Source: Pyrrhoderma lamaoense
Lineage: Eukaryota; Basidiomycota; Agaricomycetes; Hymenochaetales; Hymenochaetaceae
Assembly: GCA_002794735.1 (NCBI GenBank)
Contig: NBAZ01000001.1
Span: 1-64,000 of the forward strand
Direction: 5' to 3'
Length of the DNA: 64,000 nucleotides
Made by a program: the position numbers and the translations under genes. Each line of letters starts with the position of its first letter. Position 1 is the stretch's first letter. Positions 8,767-21,100 of this stretch are shown here, one piece after another. The notes under the pieces are model-generated. The model had not been told where the DNA came from and searched no databases. It worked only from the letters and a program-made list of their open reading frames with translations.

Positions 8767-11228
8767 TCAAAATGCTACAATTGTATGATTTCCTCCACTA
8801 ACAACAAATTTTCTTGATTCGGAAATTGAGCTAGTGATATTTGCCCCGTCAAGCTGAATATTATAATAGTCTGCTGGAATCGAGATGACCCCGCTAGTTC
8901 CTGAGGGCGTCGATAAAGTGATTGTGATAGTATGATACTCTAAATTCCAGATAGCCCCAAACCAGCCTAAAACAGTCGTAAATCCACCTTCTACGGAATG
9001 GAGACCGCTTAAGTGGGGAGTAAAAGACCATGTTAACCCCTTAGGTGAAGTGACTTGTAGACCTAATACATAAAATGTAAGGGCAGATGTTGGACCTGTG
9101 CTCCACCCATGCGCATGCGACGTGTATGAATAATCATGATTATAACCGAGCGCAGAACGATACCTACAAGTTAGATGCAAGATGAGGCTCTATTGTATAA
9201 TATGATATGTTAGTCGAAGTTATTTCTTACCCCAAGCTCCCATTTGCCGTATAGCCCTCAAGTAGAGTAGATTGTACGCTAAGATTTGTATAAAGCATGT
9301 AACCCCACTCCCGTCTCAGAAGGTCCAAGGCACGTCTATCGTTTCCTGATATAAAGTGAGCTTGGAGCTTGATACATCACCTGAGCTCAAGCATATATTT
9401 AGATAGTAAGAAGAAATACCTCAAAACCACCAATAAAGGGTGAAATAGTATCAGGGGACTCCGGAGATACGGCTCCAAGTTCATTCCAGTTCTTTGTCAA
9501 ACCTTCACTTATGGACTTTGCTTGCTCGAGTGAAGTCAAGTTAAATACTACAGCCAACGAATTTCCATCCTGAGGGACAAATGTTGTCGTTGCATTATCG
9601 GTATACATCCCGAGTTCGTCTGACCAAAAAGCATCGTTGAACGTCTTTTTCAATATTGCAGCGTTTGTGGACCAGAACAGTGCCAAATCAGTTTCATTCA
9701 ACTCAGACGCGAGCTCGGCACTATTAATCAAAACCTACAAATCGTGGTTATCAGTATACTACATTGAAACTGGATGTCAGAACGCTTACCTTGTAGTATA
9801 AGGCATTTCCTTCAGAGTCCTCGCCACCGCGGTCAATACGAGACCAATCAGGAGTATGAGTAATATTTAAAAGTCCTGATGGTTGTACCAAATTTTCCAA
9901 GTATTGTACTGCCTTCGTCTATATGGATTAACATAAGTCAAAAGTCATGAACAGAGTATACATTAAAGTCGTGGCATTACGTAGTTAGTCCAGATTTCTT
10001 GCAACCACACTTTATCTCCAGAGTACAGATAATAAGAGTAGACTCCAATCAGAGTCCAGGCATGGTACGTGTCACTAGCAAACCCTGCTATGTCTCCAGT
10101 CGTACAAAGGGGCTCCCCACAGTATGGAAGTTGGCCGGTAGTGGAGTTGATCAGGGTAAAAAGAGATGCGAGAGAGTTTTTGGAGGATATCAGACTATTG
10201 GTAGATACAAACTGTGTTGATAAAGATATTCCCATATCACCTATAATACTAAGTTAGTTACGAAACAAACGAGTCTTGTCAATAGCTAATACCCGGCCAG
10301 ATGTTTCTATGGGTAATGCATAAACTTATATAAGTATATGACGAGAATCAAAGCCTACCGGTCTCTCCTAGCACCATCGACAAGCACTGGAGTAGCTATA
10401 CCCAGAGTTGCATTGTTTAACCAGCCTTGAAAGAAGTCAGAGAAGTTAACTTAAGTACGAGTACAGCATACCTGACGAAAGAGTTGTAACTCTCCCTTGA
10501 CCTACATCTATAACATTCGTTTGAACCGTATAAGCTCCAGCATACCAAATTTTCGTCAAGAAATCCTCATCATGATAATCCAAATCCTTTGTGTAGAAAT
10601 ACCCAGAGTAATCTTGCAGGTTTTCTGTCTCTGGTGAGAACGTGATTACGGCAGAAACATTACTAATGGTCACAGGAGAATCATCATTTGAAACAACCGT
10701 AAGGTAACGAAAGCCACCACGCTGATACTCTAGAGGTTGAGTCCAGATACCAGCAAAGATGGGAGAGGATATCTTGAAAACACCATCGACAGATTCAGAT
10801 TGGCTCGAAAAGGTTGAGTCATCCGATGTATATGGACTGACAAACATCGACGATTCAGCAAAGGAAAGAGAAAGAGAGCTAGAGTCCGAAGAGGGATCTA
10901 AGTATAGAGAAATCGGGCCAGCAACCTTTAGAGTAGCATAAATAGTGTTTAGTGTAGAAAAAAACCTTTATCAACATACCTCCTTTCCGAAGTCCAGAGT
11001 AATCCATGAAAAATTCCCTTGAATTGTTGCTTTTCCTGTCTCAGAGAGTAACTCGGTTGCATTTTGAACTCTCCCCGTTACCTTGAAAATAGACGCAGGC
11101 CTGACGACCCGAGATTCGGGAGCATAATTAAACCTGTCCCAAAGACCTCTTGGAGCAGATGCATCGGATAGACAGATAAACAGGAAGATGAAAAAGAGAC
11201 CTCCTGGTCCCGATAAGATAAACATCAT
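8767..11228 (-). CDS. Secreted GH78 alpha-L-rhamnosidase-like glycosidase
   Basis: This is probably an extracellular enzyme that removes terminal alpha-L-rhamnose from plant glycosides or polysaccharides. About 700 residues are spread over at least nine exons. The start at 11228 begins a signal peptide (hydrophobic GGLFFIFLFICLSDA). Next come beta-sandwich segments, then the six-hairpin catalytic region: VDGARRDR joined to NIWPGDMGIS, then GFASDTYHAWTLIGVYSYYL, and near the C-terminus HAHGWSTGPTSALTFYVLG with a final beta domain ending HTIVAF. RDR and WPGD are joined only through a 14-nt micro-exon (10293-10306). Introns are short GT-AG, for example 9164-9230. The frame stays open when spliced. 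The family call rests on motif memory; substrate specificity cannot be read from sequence. The unsaturated-glucuronyl and other six-hairpin families are less likely. Confidence 0.82.
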
Positions 11229-12236
11229 GGAGACTATTTGCGGACAGAGAGCTCTAACTTTATTCTAATACATCATTATTATATATGGAATTTAGAGACT
11301 TCTTTCCAGTTACGAGTCCTTCCCGCCTACACGTTCAACGGACCGCTCCTCAAGGCTCTTGTGACTCGCCCCATGACCAAAGGTATACACGGGTGGCCGT
11401 GACGAAATACTGGATACTAGGACTGGACGTAACATGGAATATACATCCGTACGAATATATTTACCGCTCAGCCAATATCATAAGATCGGAAAGATAGTTT
11501 ATGAGATGAAGAAATATTCAACAGCCGATCCATATGTTATATTGAATCGAAGGCCGCCGCTCAACTTTTTTGATTCATCTATCATGTGATGTATTGAAAA
11601 CCTTACAGGAGTCACGTGCACTAAGCATGAGGTAGAGAAACGAAGGAAAAGAAAATTGATGATACCATTTTATTAGAGATTTTTCATCAATCGTGAGATA
11701 GAAATAGATATTGAAACAAAGGATCACTATAGATCACCTAATATATGTTTTCTCTAAAAAATCAAATATTCTCCACTGATCGATGAGCAAATAAGAGATG
11801 GAAAAGTGTGGATTAATAGTACGTTTTGATAACACATCAACATATTTCAATCATTTACAAAACTGAGAACTCGATATACAACCAATCGGAGTGCGTCGGC
11901 TATATATAAATACGTACTTAATAACCTATCTCCCTTAACTAACGTTAAGAATTTCTTCAGATTTATCATCATCTTCTTATCTTTCGTCTTCCTCCAATGA
12001 ACCCGAAACAACTGACAATTTTAACTTTTCTTCGAAAGTGGAGTTTCTATAAACACTTCTATTTAACTCGTTTATGCATTCATTCAGATTACTTTTTCTC
12101 ATACTTTTTCTCAGTACTTCAAAGTAATTAGTCTTTCAACTTTACGTTGTGCTAGTTATGATAACATATATAACTGACCTGACCCATATAATTACAGTAG
12201 CCTTGGAGTAGTAGCTTTCGGTACATAACGTATCTC
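11229..12236. other. Intergenic region, no gene seen
   Basis: AT-rich spacer between the 5' end of the rhamnosidase-like gene and the 3' end of the methyltransferase gene, both on the minus strand. It would hold the rhamnosidase promoter. I found no convincing coding exon, RNA or repeat. Confidence 0.6.
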
Positions 12237-14349
12237 TCAATTAAGACACCTAAAGGACTCGTCGCCCTCTCGTGAGAATGTTATGATATGATCTAGTTCG
12301 AAGATTTATTATCAATTAGACGGAATTTTATGGGCTGGCACGGGTCACCACTCACCACCGAGCCTTCTTGTTGCGAACCCAGCTTCACAGTAACAGCTAG
12401 GACGAGAGGTCAGAGGTTATATGCGCACATCAAGAAAAGAAGAAGTCTTTACAAGTAATCTGAAACGCAGAGAAAATATCAAAGTTGGGAGCAAGTGAAG
12501 TTGACGCCAAAACACTCACAAATCCATTTTCTTTTGAATACATCGATATCATAGCGTCTTTTTTCATCTGATGAGATTCCTGGGTGCTCAGAACATAAAG
12601 CCGGTTTGATACATTTCTCGAAATTCAGAATAAAGCGCCTCCTCCACGCCTTAAGTGTTTTCGGGTAATGAGGGCCTATGTTTGATACAGTATCGACAAC
12701 AAGGCGACCGCTTGAACCCTTCGTGAGCCCATTTATGAGGCTGGTCAAAGTCGGGAGAGATCCTCCTGGGAATACTAGCAGTGCATGTGCGTTTAATCGA
12801 GCATGAGTATACTTAATATGACTAATTCTTACTCTTGTATAATCATTAGCTGAGATTGCCACACAAGAAAACTTTGGATTTAACTAACCCATTTTCTAAT
12901 AAAATCAACTTTCTTCGTATAACTCTCGAAGCCTGTAAGGTTGAAGCCAGAAGAATATAAGTAAAGTATCAATCAGCGTGCCTGCTACTCACGAGCCTCA
13001 GGAAGCGTGGAAGAAGATACAACACCAACACCAGTATCAGGTTTCAGAGCCCAGTCGATCGTACGAAAGTATACTTCATAAAACTCTCGACCAACAGCTT
13101 CAATCATCTCTATACTCACAACTCTATCAAATATACCTTTCCAGTTCCCCGGCATCAGCCGATAATCCATCAAATGAACCTTTACTCGATTTGCTACTCC
13201 AGCTGCGCTAATTTTTGTTTGTGCCAATGACTGTTGATTGATGGAGAGCGTTATAGTATCAACTGTACATTCGGGAATCGCTGTACAATACGTATAGCCA
13301 AGGATCCCCAACCCGAGCCAATCTCAAGTATCCGCTGACCATTAACTATACGTGCTTGCCGTATGATGTGGTCAAGCTTACGCATCTGAGCTTCCAAGAG
13401 CTCATCTGTCTGATCCTCAGGACCCTGCACATCATTCACCTCATTAAAGGGGGTGGTTATCGGAGAAGGCAGTGAACATTCAAGATTCCTCTTAACTTGG
13501 ATCTCCATCGTTTCTCCCTCTAATAGTAGCGGAGAATTCTGATCCCCATCTAGACTCTTGAAGATAGCACATGAGTATGTCATATCTTGCGACAAAAATC
13601 CCGAGAATAAACCATTTGTGATATCATAGTGTGCTGAGATATTCGATTGGGAGTTTCCCAAACTATTAACAAATCGTTTTGAGGCGAGTCTCTGAGGTAG
13701 AGCTAGCAGATGCGATAGCCTGGAATCCACTCCTTCAAGATGTTTTTGATTTCGGATGAAGATCTAGGTATAACAAAAATCAGTGTTGCTAGATATGAGA
13801 GCACACCGCCGCGACAAGAAAGATGAACTGATTAACTCACCAAAAATGTGGAAATAAGGTCATCGCATTCAATCTCTCCGTACATGTATGCCTCTGCAAA
13901 CCCAAGATCGCCCATTGTACAGACTCGAATCCAGAAAGTATCGTCTAGAACCCGGATCTCAGAGCGTAGTTGCGAGCGATTTCCTGCCACGTGAGTCTGA
14001 GGAAACACCAATCTTGAAGTCCGTGTTATAACTATTAGCTCTCCCTCATGGAATTTCTGGAGCATTCTGATGAAGAGTTTATTTAGATTTGTCATCTCCG
14101 TTTCGATTTACAGGTAGATAAATTGAACGAGAGATAGCCCATGCTTTTCAATGACGGATTCTGGAGTGATTCAATAAATTTAGGGAAAGAGGTTCATACT
14201 CACGAAATAACGCTTCCTTCGGCGAGTCTCGTTAGTGGCGCCCATGTCGTCTTGATTGTGATTTCACACAGCTGATGCCAAAAAGAGTCCAACACACCAG
14301 ATAGAGAGAATGGGTGCTGCGAAGGAGTACGAAGAAGTCTTTCTGCCAT
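12237..14349 (-). CDS. Cyclopropane-fatty-acyl-phospholipid synthase-like SAM methyltransferase
   Basis: The family transfers a methylene or methyl group from S-adenosylmethionine to unsaturated acyl chains of membrane phospholipids. The start at 14349 is supported by an open first exon (14349-14204) leading into TWAPLTRLAEGSVIS. Exon 2 (14066-13841) gives FWIRVCTMGDLGFAEAYMYG, and exon 3 starts at 13763. The SAM site ILEIGSGWGSLAIR is followed by HLMDYR, DRVVSIEMIEAVG and, after splicing, GFESYTKKVDFIRKW and FPGGSLPTL. Two more short introns lead to YCEAGFATRRLG and the end LGDHIITFSREGDES, stopping at 12237. One base is missing at the CCC/GGG run 13273-13275, just after the SAM motif, where the frame shifts to VDTITLSINQQ. 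Otherwise the gene looks intact. Sphingolipid C9-methyltransferase is a relative, but the membrane segments expected there are absent. Confidence 0.85.
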
Positions 14350-16304
14350 CGTTGTTGATATATTTGGCACGGATCAGCAGTGAACTCAAGAATATACCAG
14401 TATGCAATTTTGAATGAGAGTGTGTATATGTAAATGTATATGAGGGGAGGGGGTTTGATGGTACTATCCCAGGGAGAGGAGTGAGTCCAACTTCAAATAC
14501 TTTCGTGTATGGCGTTGTGAAACGATGTTGTCTGGATACCCCTGCTATTTGAATACACATGTAAGAAATTCCGAGTCACCAGATAACTTCGTCCGTCTGG
14601 GAGTCAAGATCTATAATCCACCCACGAAACACCACATCTCGGAACAATGAGAGTGTCCATTACCCTTACAAAGAGACAAGAGATTAGCTGAGTGAGGTCC
14701 AAAGTCATGCTGAAATGATTTCGAAAGTATTATTCATGATGATTCGAAGAGGTAAGATGTAAAACAACCATCATTACACATGCGTCAGCCTCTACTCAGC
14801 GTTTGACCATATTTCATGCCAATTCAATACCTTTTCCACCATCATGATGTTCCTTAAGATGCGATCTTATTTTCAAATAATCTCGAAATGAAAAAGGGAA
14901 GGAACGTCACTATCAAATTCCTTTGTTGGCAAATTGCAATTTCCACAACCTTTATTATGATAGGACGAAATTTTTCTACGGTATGAGTGGAATAGGTCGT
15001 CTGTACTGACTTTGCTTCTATCCACCCTCTCATGGAGTTTCATGCTGGTCGGGAAGTGTTTCCACAAGGGAACTAACTTATTTCTACCGTATAAGTTCCC
15101 AACCATACTGAATACTCCCTGTGACATTATGGAAATTCCCACGAAATAATTCAGTGGTAAAGATTGCGAAATCTTCTAATTCCTTGCCTACTTACGATGA
15201 AAGAGCTCCATTGAGTAATGAATTGTTGCATTTATGTACTCATGATTCCTTTTAACACATGTGGGTAACGTATCGCGCGGGACCACTAGGAACTAATTTT
15301 ACCACAAATCCTCGAAGTCTTGGTTGTATAGATCTGACCATACATGTACATGTACGTGTACAACAACCACCAGTCACACATTCATTGGATTATATAATAT
15401 CTAATAGCTTCTTTTTAACAGCCAAAAATATCTTCAGTAGATTTACTTTGAATGGTTTTCCGTGGAAAAGACAACTTACTTTGTGTGTCGATGCAAAATG
15501 GCCATGTACGGTCTTGTTTCAAGTCCATGCACTTGAGATGGACACATCATATTGCGTTGGAAGACCTATGTGGCGGGAAGAAGCAAGATCTCAAGTCCAA
15601 AGAGGGAACAGAAGCACAATGATCGAGTATTTGGCGGAAAATGTATGTGAAAATTCAACACTATTGACATGCGTGCCAGTAAACAGAAGAGATTTATGGA
15701 TTTATCCCTCAAAGCAAAGTATCAAAGCTTTACTTCACCAATATTTAGAAAAAGGATCATACTACGAATCAGGGATCTTATAAGACCGAAAAGGAGGAGA
15801 AAGAGGGGTAAAATATAAAAGGCAGATAGATGAGGCAATGCGATAAAAAATGAGACAAGTGATATTATATCATATGTATCATGAACTCCGAAAACAACAG
15901 TCAAGTTGGATGTTGGAGAGATAACAAAAAGCTCGTCAAATCAGCCCAAAACGCCGATAACATTGCTCATGCTTCTTTAGCAAGAGTAAAACCACATGTA
16001 GAAAATCATGACGAAACAAGAGAACAGAAATAAAATATGAAAGAGTGAGACGATAAGACAAGAGAATTACAAAAGATAAAAAGCTACCCCCCGAAAAGGC
16101 ATCAAATCGAGATAGGTAGATATCAACCATGAGGTTACTAGACTAGAAGGCATCGGAGCTACAACGAACGAGATAGGTATAGAGTGTGATAAAGAAAGTC
16201 ATAGATGGTACACGCTGAAATTTGAGAAGGATGCCGAACGTCACCTTTTTCATAAAAGACTTCCTGCTAGTCATTCGGGACAGATAGTTAATAAAACTCG
16301 TGGA
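14350..16304. other. Intergenic region with one unexplained 174-codon ORF
   Basis: The region between the methyltransferase start and the G-alpha stop. A + strand ORF of 174 codons at 15259-15783 has no recognisable domain, no clear splice context and mixed composition. It may be chance. Minus-strand frames at 14873-15142 and 15936-16130 look like noise. Nothing else is supported. Confidence 0.4.
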
Positions 16305-18156
16305 TCAGATAAAATCGGCATCTTGAATCACGAAGTAAGTCAGCTATCATTTGCAATGCGGCACATTTTTACTTATACACTTACATACCTCTCAAGTGAT
16401 CTCGCAGAATCCCCTCTCGTACTAAATGTTGGATAATTAACCAAGATATGAGCATATCAGACGTTATCTATATAACATACCTGCACCAAGAGTAAGAGCC
16501 GTGGCTTTCGTGTCCTGATCGAGGGAAAAAATTCAGTTCGAGCTGGCATGTGTAGATGACTAATGAGTACACACTGTGACTGAGGTTAAATGAGTGTAGA
16601 TAGGCCGAGGTTCGCTAGAGTACTGTTTTGCCATTTCGCGGAATTTAGTTCGCATATCTAGGGCACAAACGAAATGAGTATTAGTAAGAGATATATATAA
16701 CCAAACACTTCATCCTACATTTTGCAACAGTAGCTAGCGTGTTACTTCTGTCACCAAAACTCGGAACGTAGTTTTTAACCATAACACCGGCTTTCAATTT
16801 TCTATCAAGTAAATCACACTTGTTGAGGAAAAGGACGAGTTGTGTACGCTTGAGTAAATCACTTTCACAGATCGCTTTCCATATCAAGAAGCTGTCTTCC
16901 AGGCGGTTAACTCGCCGGTCCTCAGCTAACTTCTCGTCAAAGCAATTGATAGGCGCTAAGAAAATGATTGCTTGAACATCATCGAAGAAAGGGACCCATG
17001 CATGACGAAGGGTTCGCGCTCCTCCAACATCGTACATAAGCCATTCTTGACCCGCCTCGGACCCACGTTCAAAGAAAAACCGATATTCTTGTACACCCAT
17101 GGTCCTCAGTCGGGCACGTACAATATCATCGTCAGAAGGAATATATGATTCAGAAGCGATGCGATGAATATCATCAAGATAACTGTTCAGAAACCATTAA
17201 TTCGGGGTTTTTATACGTAAAAAGACTAGTTTCTTACAATCCGGGGCTGTCTTCCAAGCGGATCTTCCTTCTAGCCAGCATATGGCGCACGACTGAGTCT
17301 GACCAGAGAGCATGCATGTCATCCCTACATCTAGCAATGATTGCTGCTGTTTCCTCGTCTTCGCGGTCTCTTCTTTCCTTATCCTTGTTAGCAGCGTCAA
17401 CTTCCGTCGAAGATCTCGAGCCTTGTCGAAGCTTATCAAGGGCGCTTTTCCAGCCCGTGGAACTCCGAACGTAAAATTCTTGGTTCCGATGTTTTGCATT
17501 AACATTATCTATATCGAAAGGCGCGGCTTCCGTAGGCATACTAGACGGAACAGGAACTGGTTCCTCTGCGCCGCTACCTAGGCGCCTTTCAAGATCAGTT
17601 TGAACGCGCCGAAGTGGAGCGAGTCTGAGTTTAAGTAGTTTATGAGTTTCAGTGTACTGAAGTTGGGTATCCATGAGTGCCATGGCTGAGGTGTCATCCT
17701 CCTCCTCATCAGAGCTAGACCCTGAAGATGGCGAGCCAGACAACTCTTCATTCAAAATATCAAGTATTGTGTTTATCATGCGAAGAAGATTGAGTTGTAC
17801 AACAGCACGCCAGCTTGCACGCTCTTCAATCCAGGCTTTTTGGGCGTACGCTAACTGAAAATCTGTGTATGAAACGGTTGAGTGAGGCAATGCGCCTGCA
17901 GATCACAATGTGACGTACTCTTAAGTGTGGTGGATTTTCCGCTCTCGCTTTGTCCAAGCAGAAGGACCTTGACCGGTTTCTTCTTTTTACGCAACGCAGC
18001 ACGCTCTTCACGTATATTCTGGTCGATTTCGTCACTGACACGTTTTGCTTCCGCCTCTTCACGCTCACGTTCCGCCCGTTGATGCGGCGTCTCATTTGGG
18101 GGTGGAGCAACTGCCGCTGTCAATGGGTCGTCTGTGAGGTCGATTGAACGTCCCAT
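16305..18156 (-). CDS. Atypical heterotrimeric G-protein alpha subunit
   Basis: A GTP-binding signalling protein of the expanded basidiomycete G-alpha class. I chose the start at 18156 (MGRSIDLTDD); an upstream ATG at 18195 is possible. The G1 P-loop is GQSESGKST. An intron follows, then KNFQLAYAQKAW opens a helical domain much enlarged by an acidic Ser/Glu-rich insert (SSDEEEDD). Switch I is RARLRTMGV, with the catalytic Arg. G3 is DVGGARTLRHAW, where the usual catalytic Gln is Ala. G4 is FLNKCDLL. G5-like HLTSVTDTKATAL spans an intron, and the end is LRDHLRDADFI. The N-terminus lacks a good myristoylation pattern and the tail lacks a Cys. Introns are all short and keep the frame open. The low-GTPase switch II suggests unusual nucleotide cycling, but this is inferred. 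Confidence 0.9.
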
Positions 18157-21100
18157 GGTGGAAGGGGCAGGAGACAAGAAGTACTGTGGGATCAATGCAT
18201 CAAGATCAATTGACTGCTGATCAGAACGAGAGCGTGATCCCCAACCTACCTATGCTTAATAAATTATGGGCCTTATTGGTGTCACCGTCGGCGTCAGTGA
18301 CTACGGATAAGACGTCGAGGAAAGAGTCGTCAGTGATTGTTAGGTAGTTTTTGAGACGGAAGAGAAAGACAGAGCGACCGGGTATGTACCTGTTACGTAA
18401 ATATATAGTCCACACCCCACTACTGGGTGCGAGTGCTAACATTGTCATATAAGAACTATATTTTTGAACAGATCATCTTTGTTTTCTAATGTCTTCCAGG
18501 TGGTCTCAATCTCTGATTATCAGCTTCTTCCCTTCTGTGCTAGGGATACTCTGAGAATAAGCGAGTAAATTTGTATCAAACTTCTTGGTAACAGGGGCGC
18601 TGTCTCCCCGATCTCACCTCAAATATGCATATTTACTGAGTTCAGAGTTCAGAAAAACAAGTTCTTTACTCGCGTCAACACCAGACGTGTGGCCCGACCT
18701 TAGTGATACATTTGTATTTCACTTACCAATAATCTCAACTTACCAACAGTTATGCCGACGTAAAGTAGGCAAGCTAACGTTATGAATTGGAGCAAGACAT
18801 GCTGACAAAAGCGGAATTAGCATCTTCCGCTCATAGGGATCATTATCACTGTAATCACATCCTTCAATGACTCGCTACTGTTAGTAAATCAGACCGTAGA
18901 TATACATAAGCAGAAGGCCTTTTCTCCCGACAATATAGTTTCCCTGTACACTAGTGAAAAGGTAACCTGATTCTATAGTATCAATAGATATACAATCATC
19001 GTCAACATGTGACCTAATTTTCGCTTGCCATTCACAGTACAGGATCTGCGAACTCATAAACCAGGATATCCGATATGCACTTATAACCCATTATTTTTTG
19101 TCGTGCTAGTATCTTCCGATGTAAGTTCACTAATCTACATACACCAACCAACCAACCTTAGGCACACAACAAGCCCATAAAGTTGAGGCGATACTGTGAT
19201 GCAATCACCTCAACCCTTGAGGGTGCCTAATCGGCTCGAAATCAAGAAGCACAAAAATTCATGTTCCATGTGATCGGTAAATTTAAGTTCACGTCTTTTG
19301 AGAGTGCGTCAGAAAATACCTTCCCAAAATCCTGTACAAGTTCTTCTGCTTGGATCGGAGCACATACTCGTGATACACTTAGACGAAAAATATGCATTTG
19401 TCTGAGAGACACTGATTCAAATCATACAGAATGATATTCTGAACAAAAACTCCAACATACAAGTATGATAGGTAATAATATAACTATCGAGTTCTCAGGT
19501 GAGACATGATCCTTGATAAACCGACTAAATTAGGAAAACTATACCAAAACTTGTTGCAATAATTATTCATGGTAATATCAGACGAAATCTTGTGAATTCA
19601 GCGATACGTATTTGAAACGTTAGGCTCTCGACTATCTCTGCTCGTGGCAACGAAGTTTGATTTCGACCTTCGTCAGGTCTGTGAAAGCACATAATTTCTC
19701 TGATCTTGAAGCAGTGTAGATTGTTACTCTTCTATTCGCACAAGTAATTGCATCAAACTCATATCAAACTTCTGGACCATTTCACCATAGCTCGAAGATC
19801 ATGACACTGCCCAATTTCTCCTCTTTCTCTCCGCCTCCGTGTGTTAGTGTACTGCTAGGCGCTTTTTGAATTTTAAGATGTCTGCAAGCATATGCATAGT
19901 TTGCTTTGGCTTGCATATTTAGAAAGTCCGCAGGATACCGCGCGGGATTGCGAGAAGTCTATCATTTGTAAGCCATGGCAAGGTGCATCTATTTACAATA
20001 CACTTGAATTTCTCGTCTCTATATCAACCCAATACACGGCGAAGTGTAGCATTCCATGATAAATATACTTTAGACTCGTTGTTCGCACGCGTGCCCCACC
20101 TCCTTGTTCCAAAGCAAAAAGACATATGTTATCCAGATATATAATTTGAAATTATTGACAGTGTTGTAGCTAAGTAACCCATGATCGGCGAAATTTGTTG
20201 ACAAACTATGAACCTTCAATACGACAATAGTAGAGATTATATGAGACCACAGTAGCGGTCAGACAGTCCTCGATATTTCGTGCCGTGTGAGTCGATGTTG
20301 AGTATTTTTCGTGATACATGCCCGTTAGATCATCTCGACCAATTTGTTTATAAACGTTGATCAACAGCCTAGAAGACGTTACACGCAAAAAATTCGTAAC
20401 TTTGAAATTTCAGTTCGTCTAAACCTCAGGTAGAATGATATTTACAAGTTAAAGGCCACGGTCATCTGTTTCAATTAGGTAGTTCACAAATTCAAATCAA
20501 TCAGGTGATATAGATAATCAGTTAATAACTAGATGACGGCATAAATCGAACTTGCATTGATCCCAGAAGCCGAGGACTTAGACATACTGTAAACGAGCCC
20601 AAGTGCTGATACTACAGATGAGATTAGAAGTGAGACCTCACTGTTATAAACTGGGAAGAGACGCAAGTGTTCAAGTAGGAAATCCGATTCCGAGTAACAT
20701 GCGGATTAATACAACCTTGCTCTTCATGGAAATTCATCGCAATAAGACTGAGCATGACCTCACCTCAATAGACTTCTCTATGAGGAATGACACTCATCAC
20801 AATATACCTCGCACAGTAATTGTCTTCGATTGATGGAATTTTAAGAGTTTGATAGTCTCTGAAGAATATGAAAAATCTTGTTACAGCTCAAGGACTGTGC
20901 TTACAACCTTAACAATTATGTGAGTTAAAAGGCTCTCGTATAATTAGCAACGGGAAATTTAGCTTCTATGATAAACGGAGGGACAAACCTTTTCTTCATC
21001 TCACAGAGAGGTTGATATATAGGCTCATATCGCTTGTGAAGTAAGATAATTATATATATAGAAGTTGAATGCGACATCCATCTCTTTTACTATGTCACGG

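Noticed and set aside
12237..14349. Calling the cyclopropane synthase-like gene a pseudogene with a truncated C-terminus
   Set aside because: The apparent early stop is explained by short introns that lead to YCEAGFATRRLG and a normal family end; only one base-loss site remains.
18585..18785. Short ORFs in the 18-23 kb gap as small genes
   Set aside because: They lack motifs, conserved start context and splice partners, and they are no longer than expected by chance.
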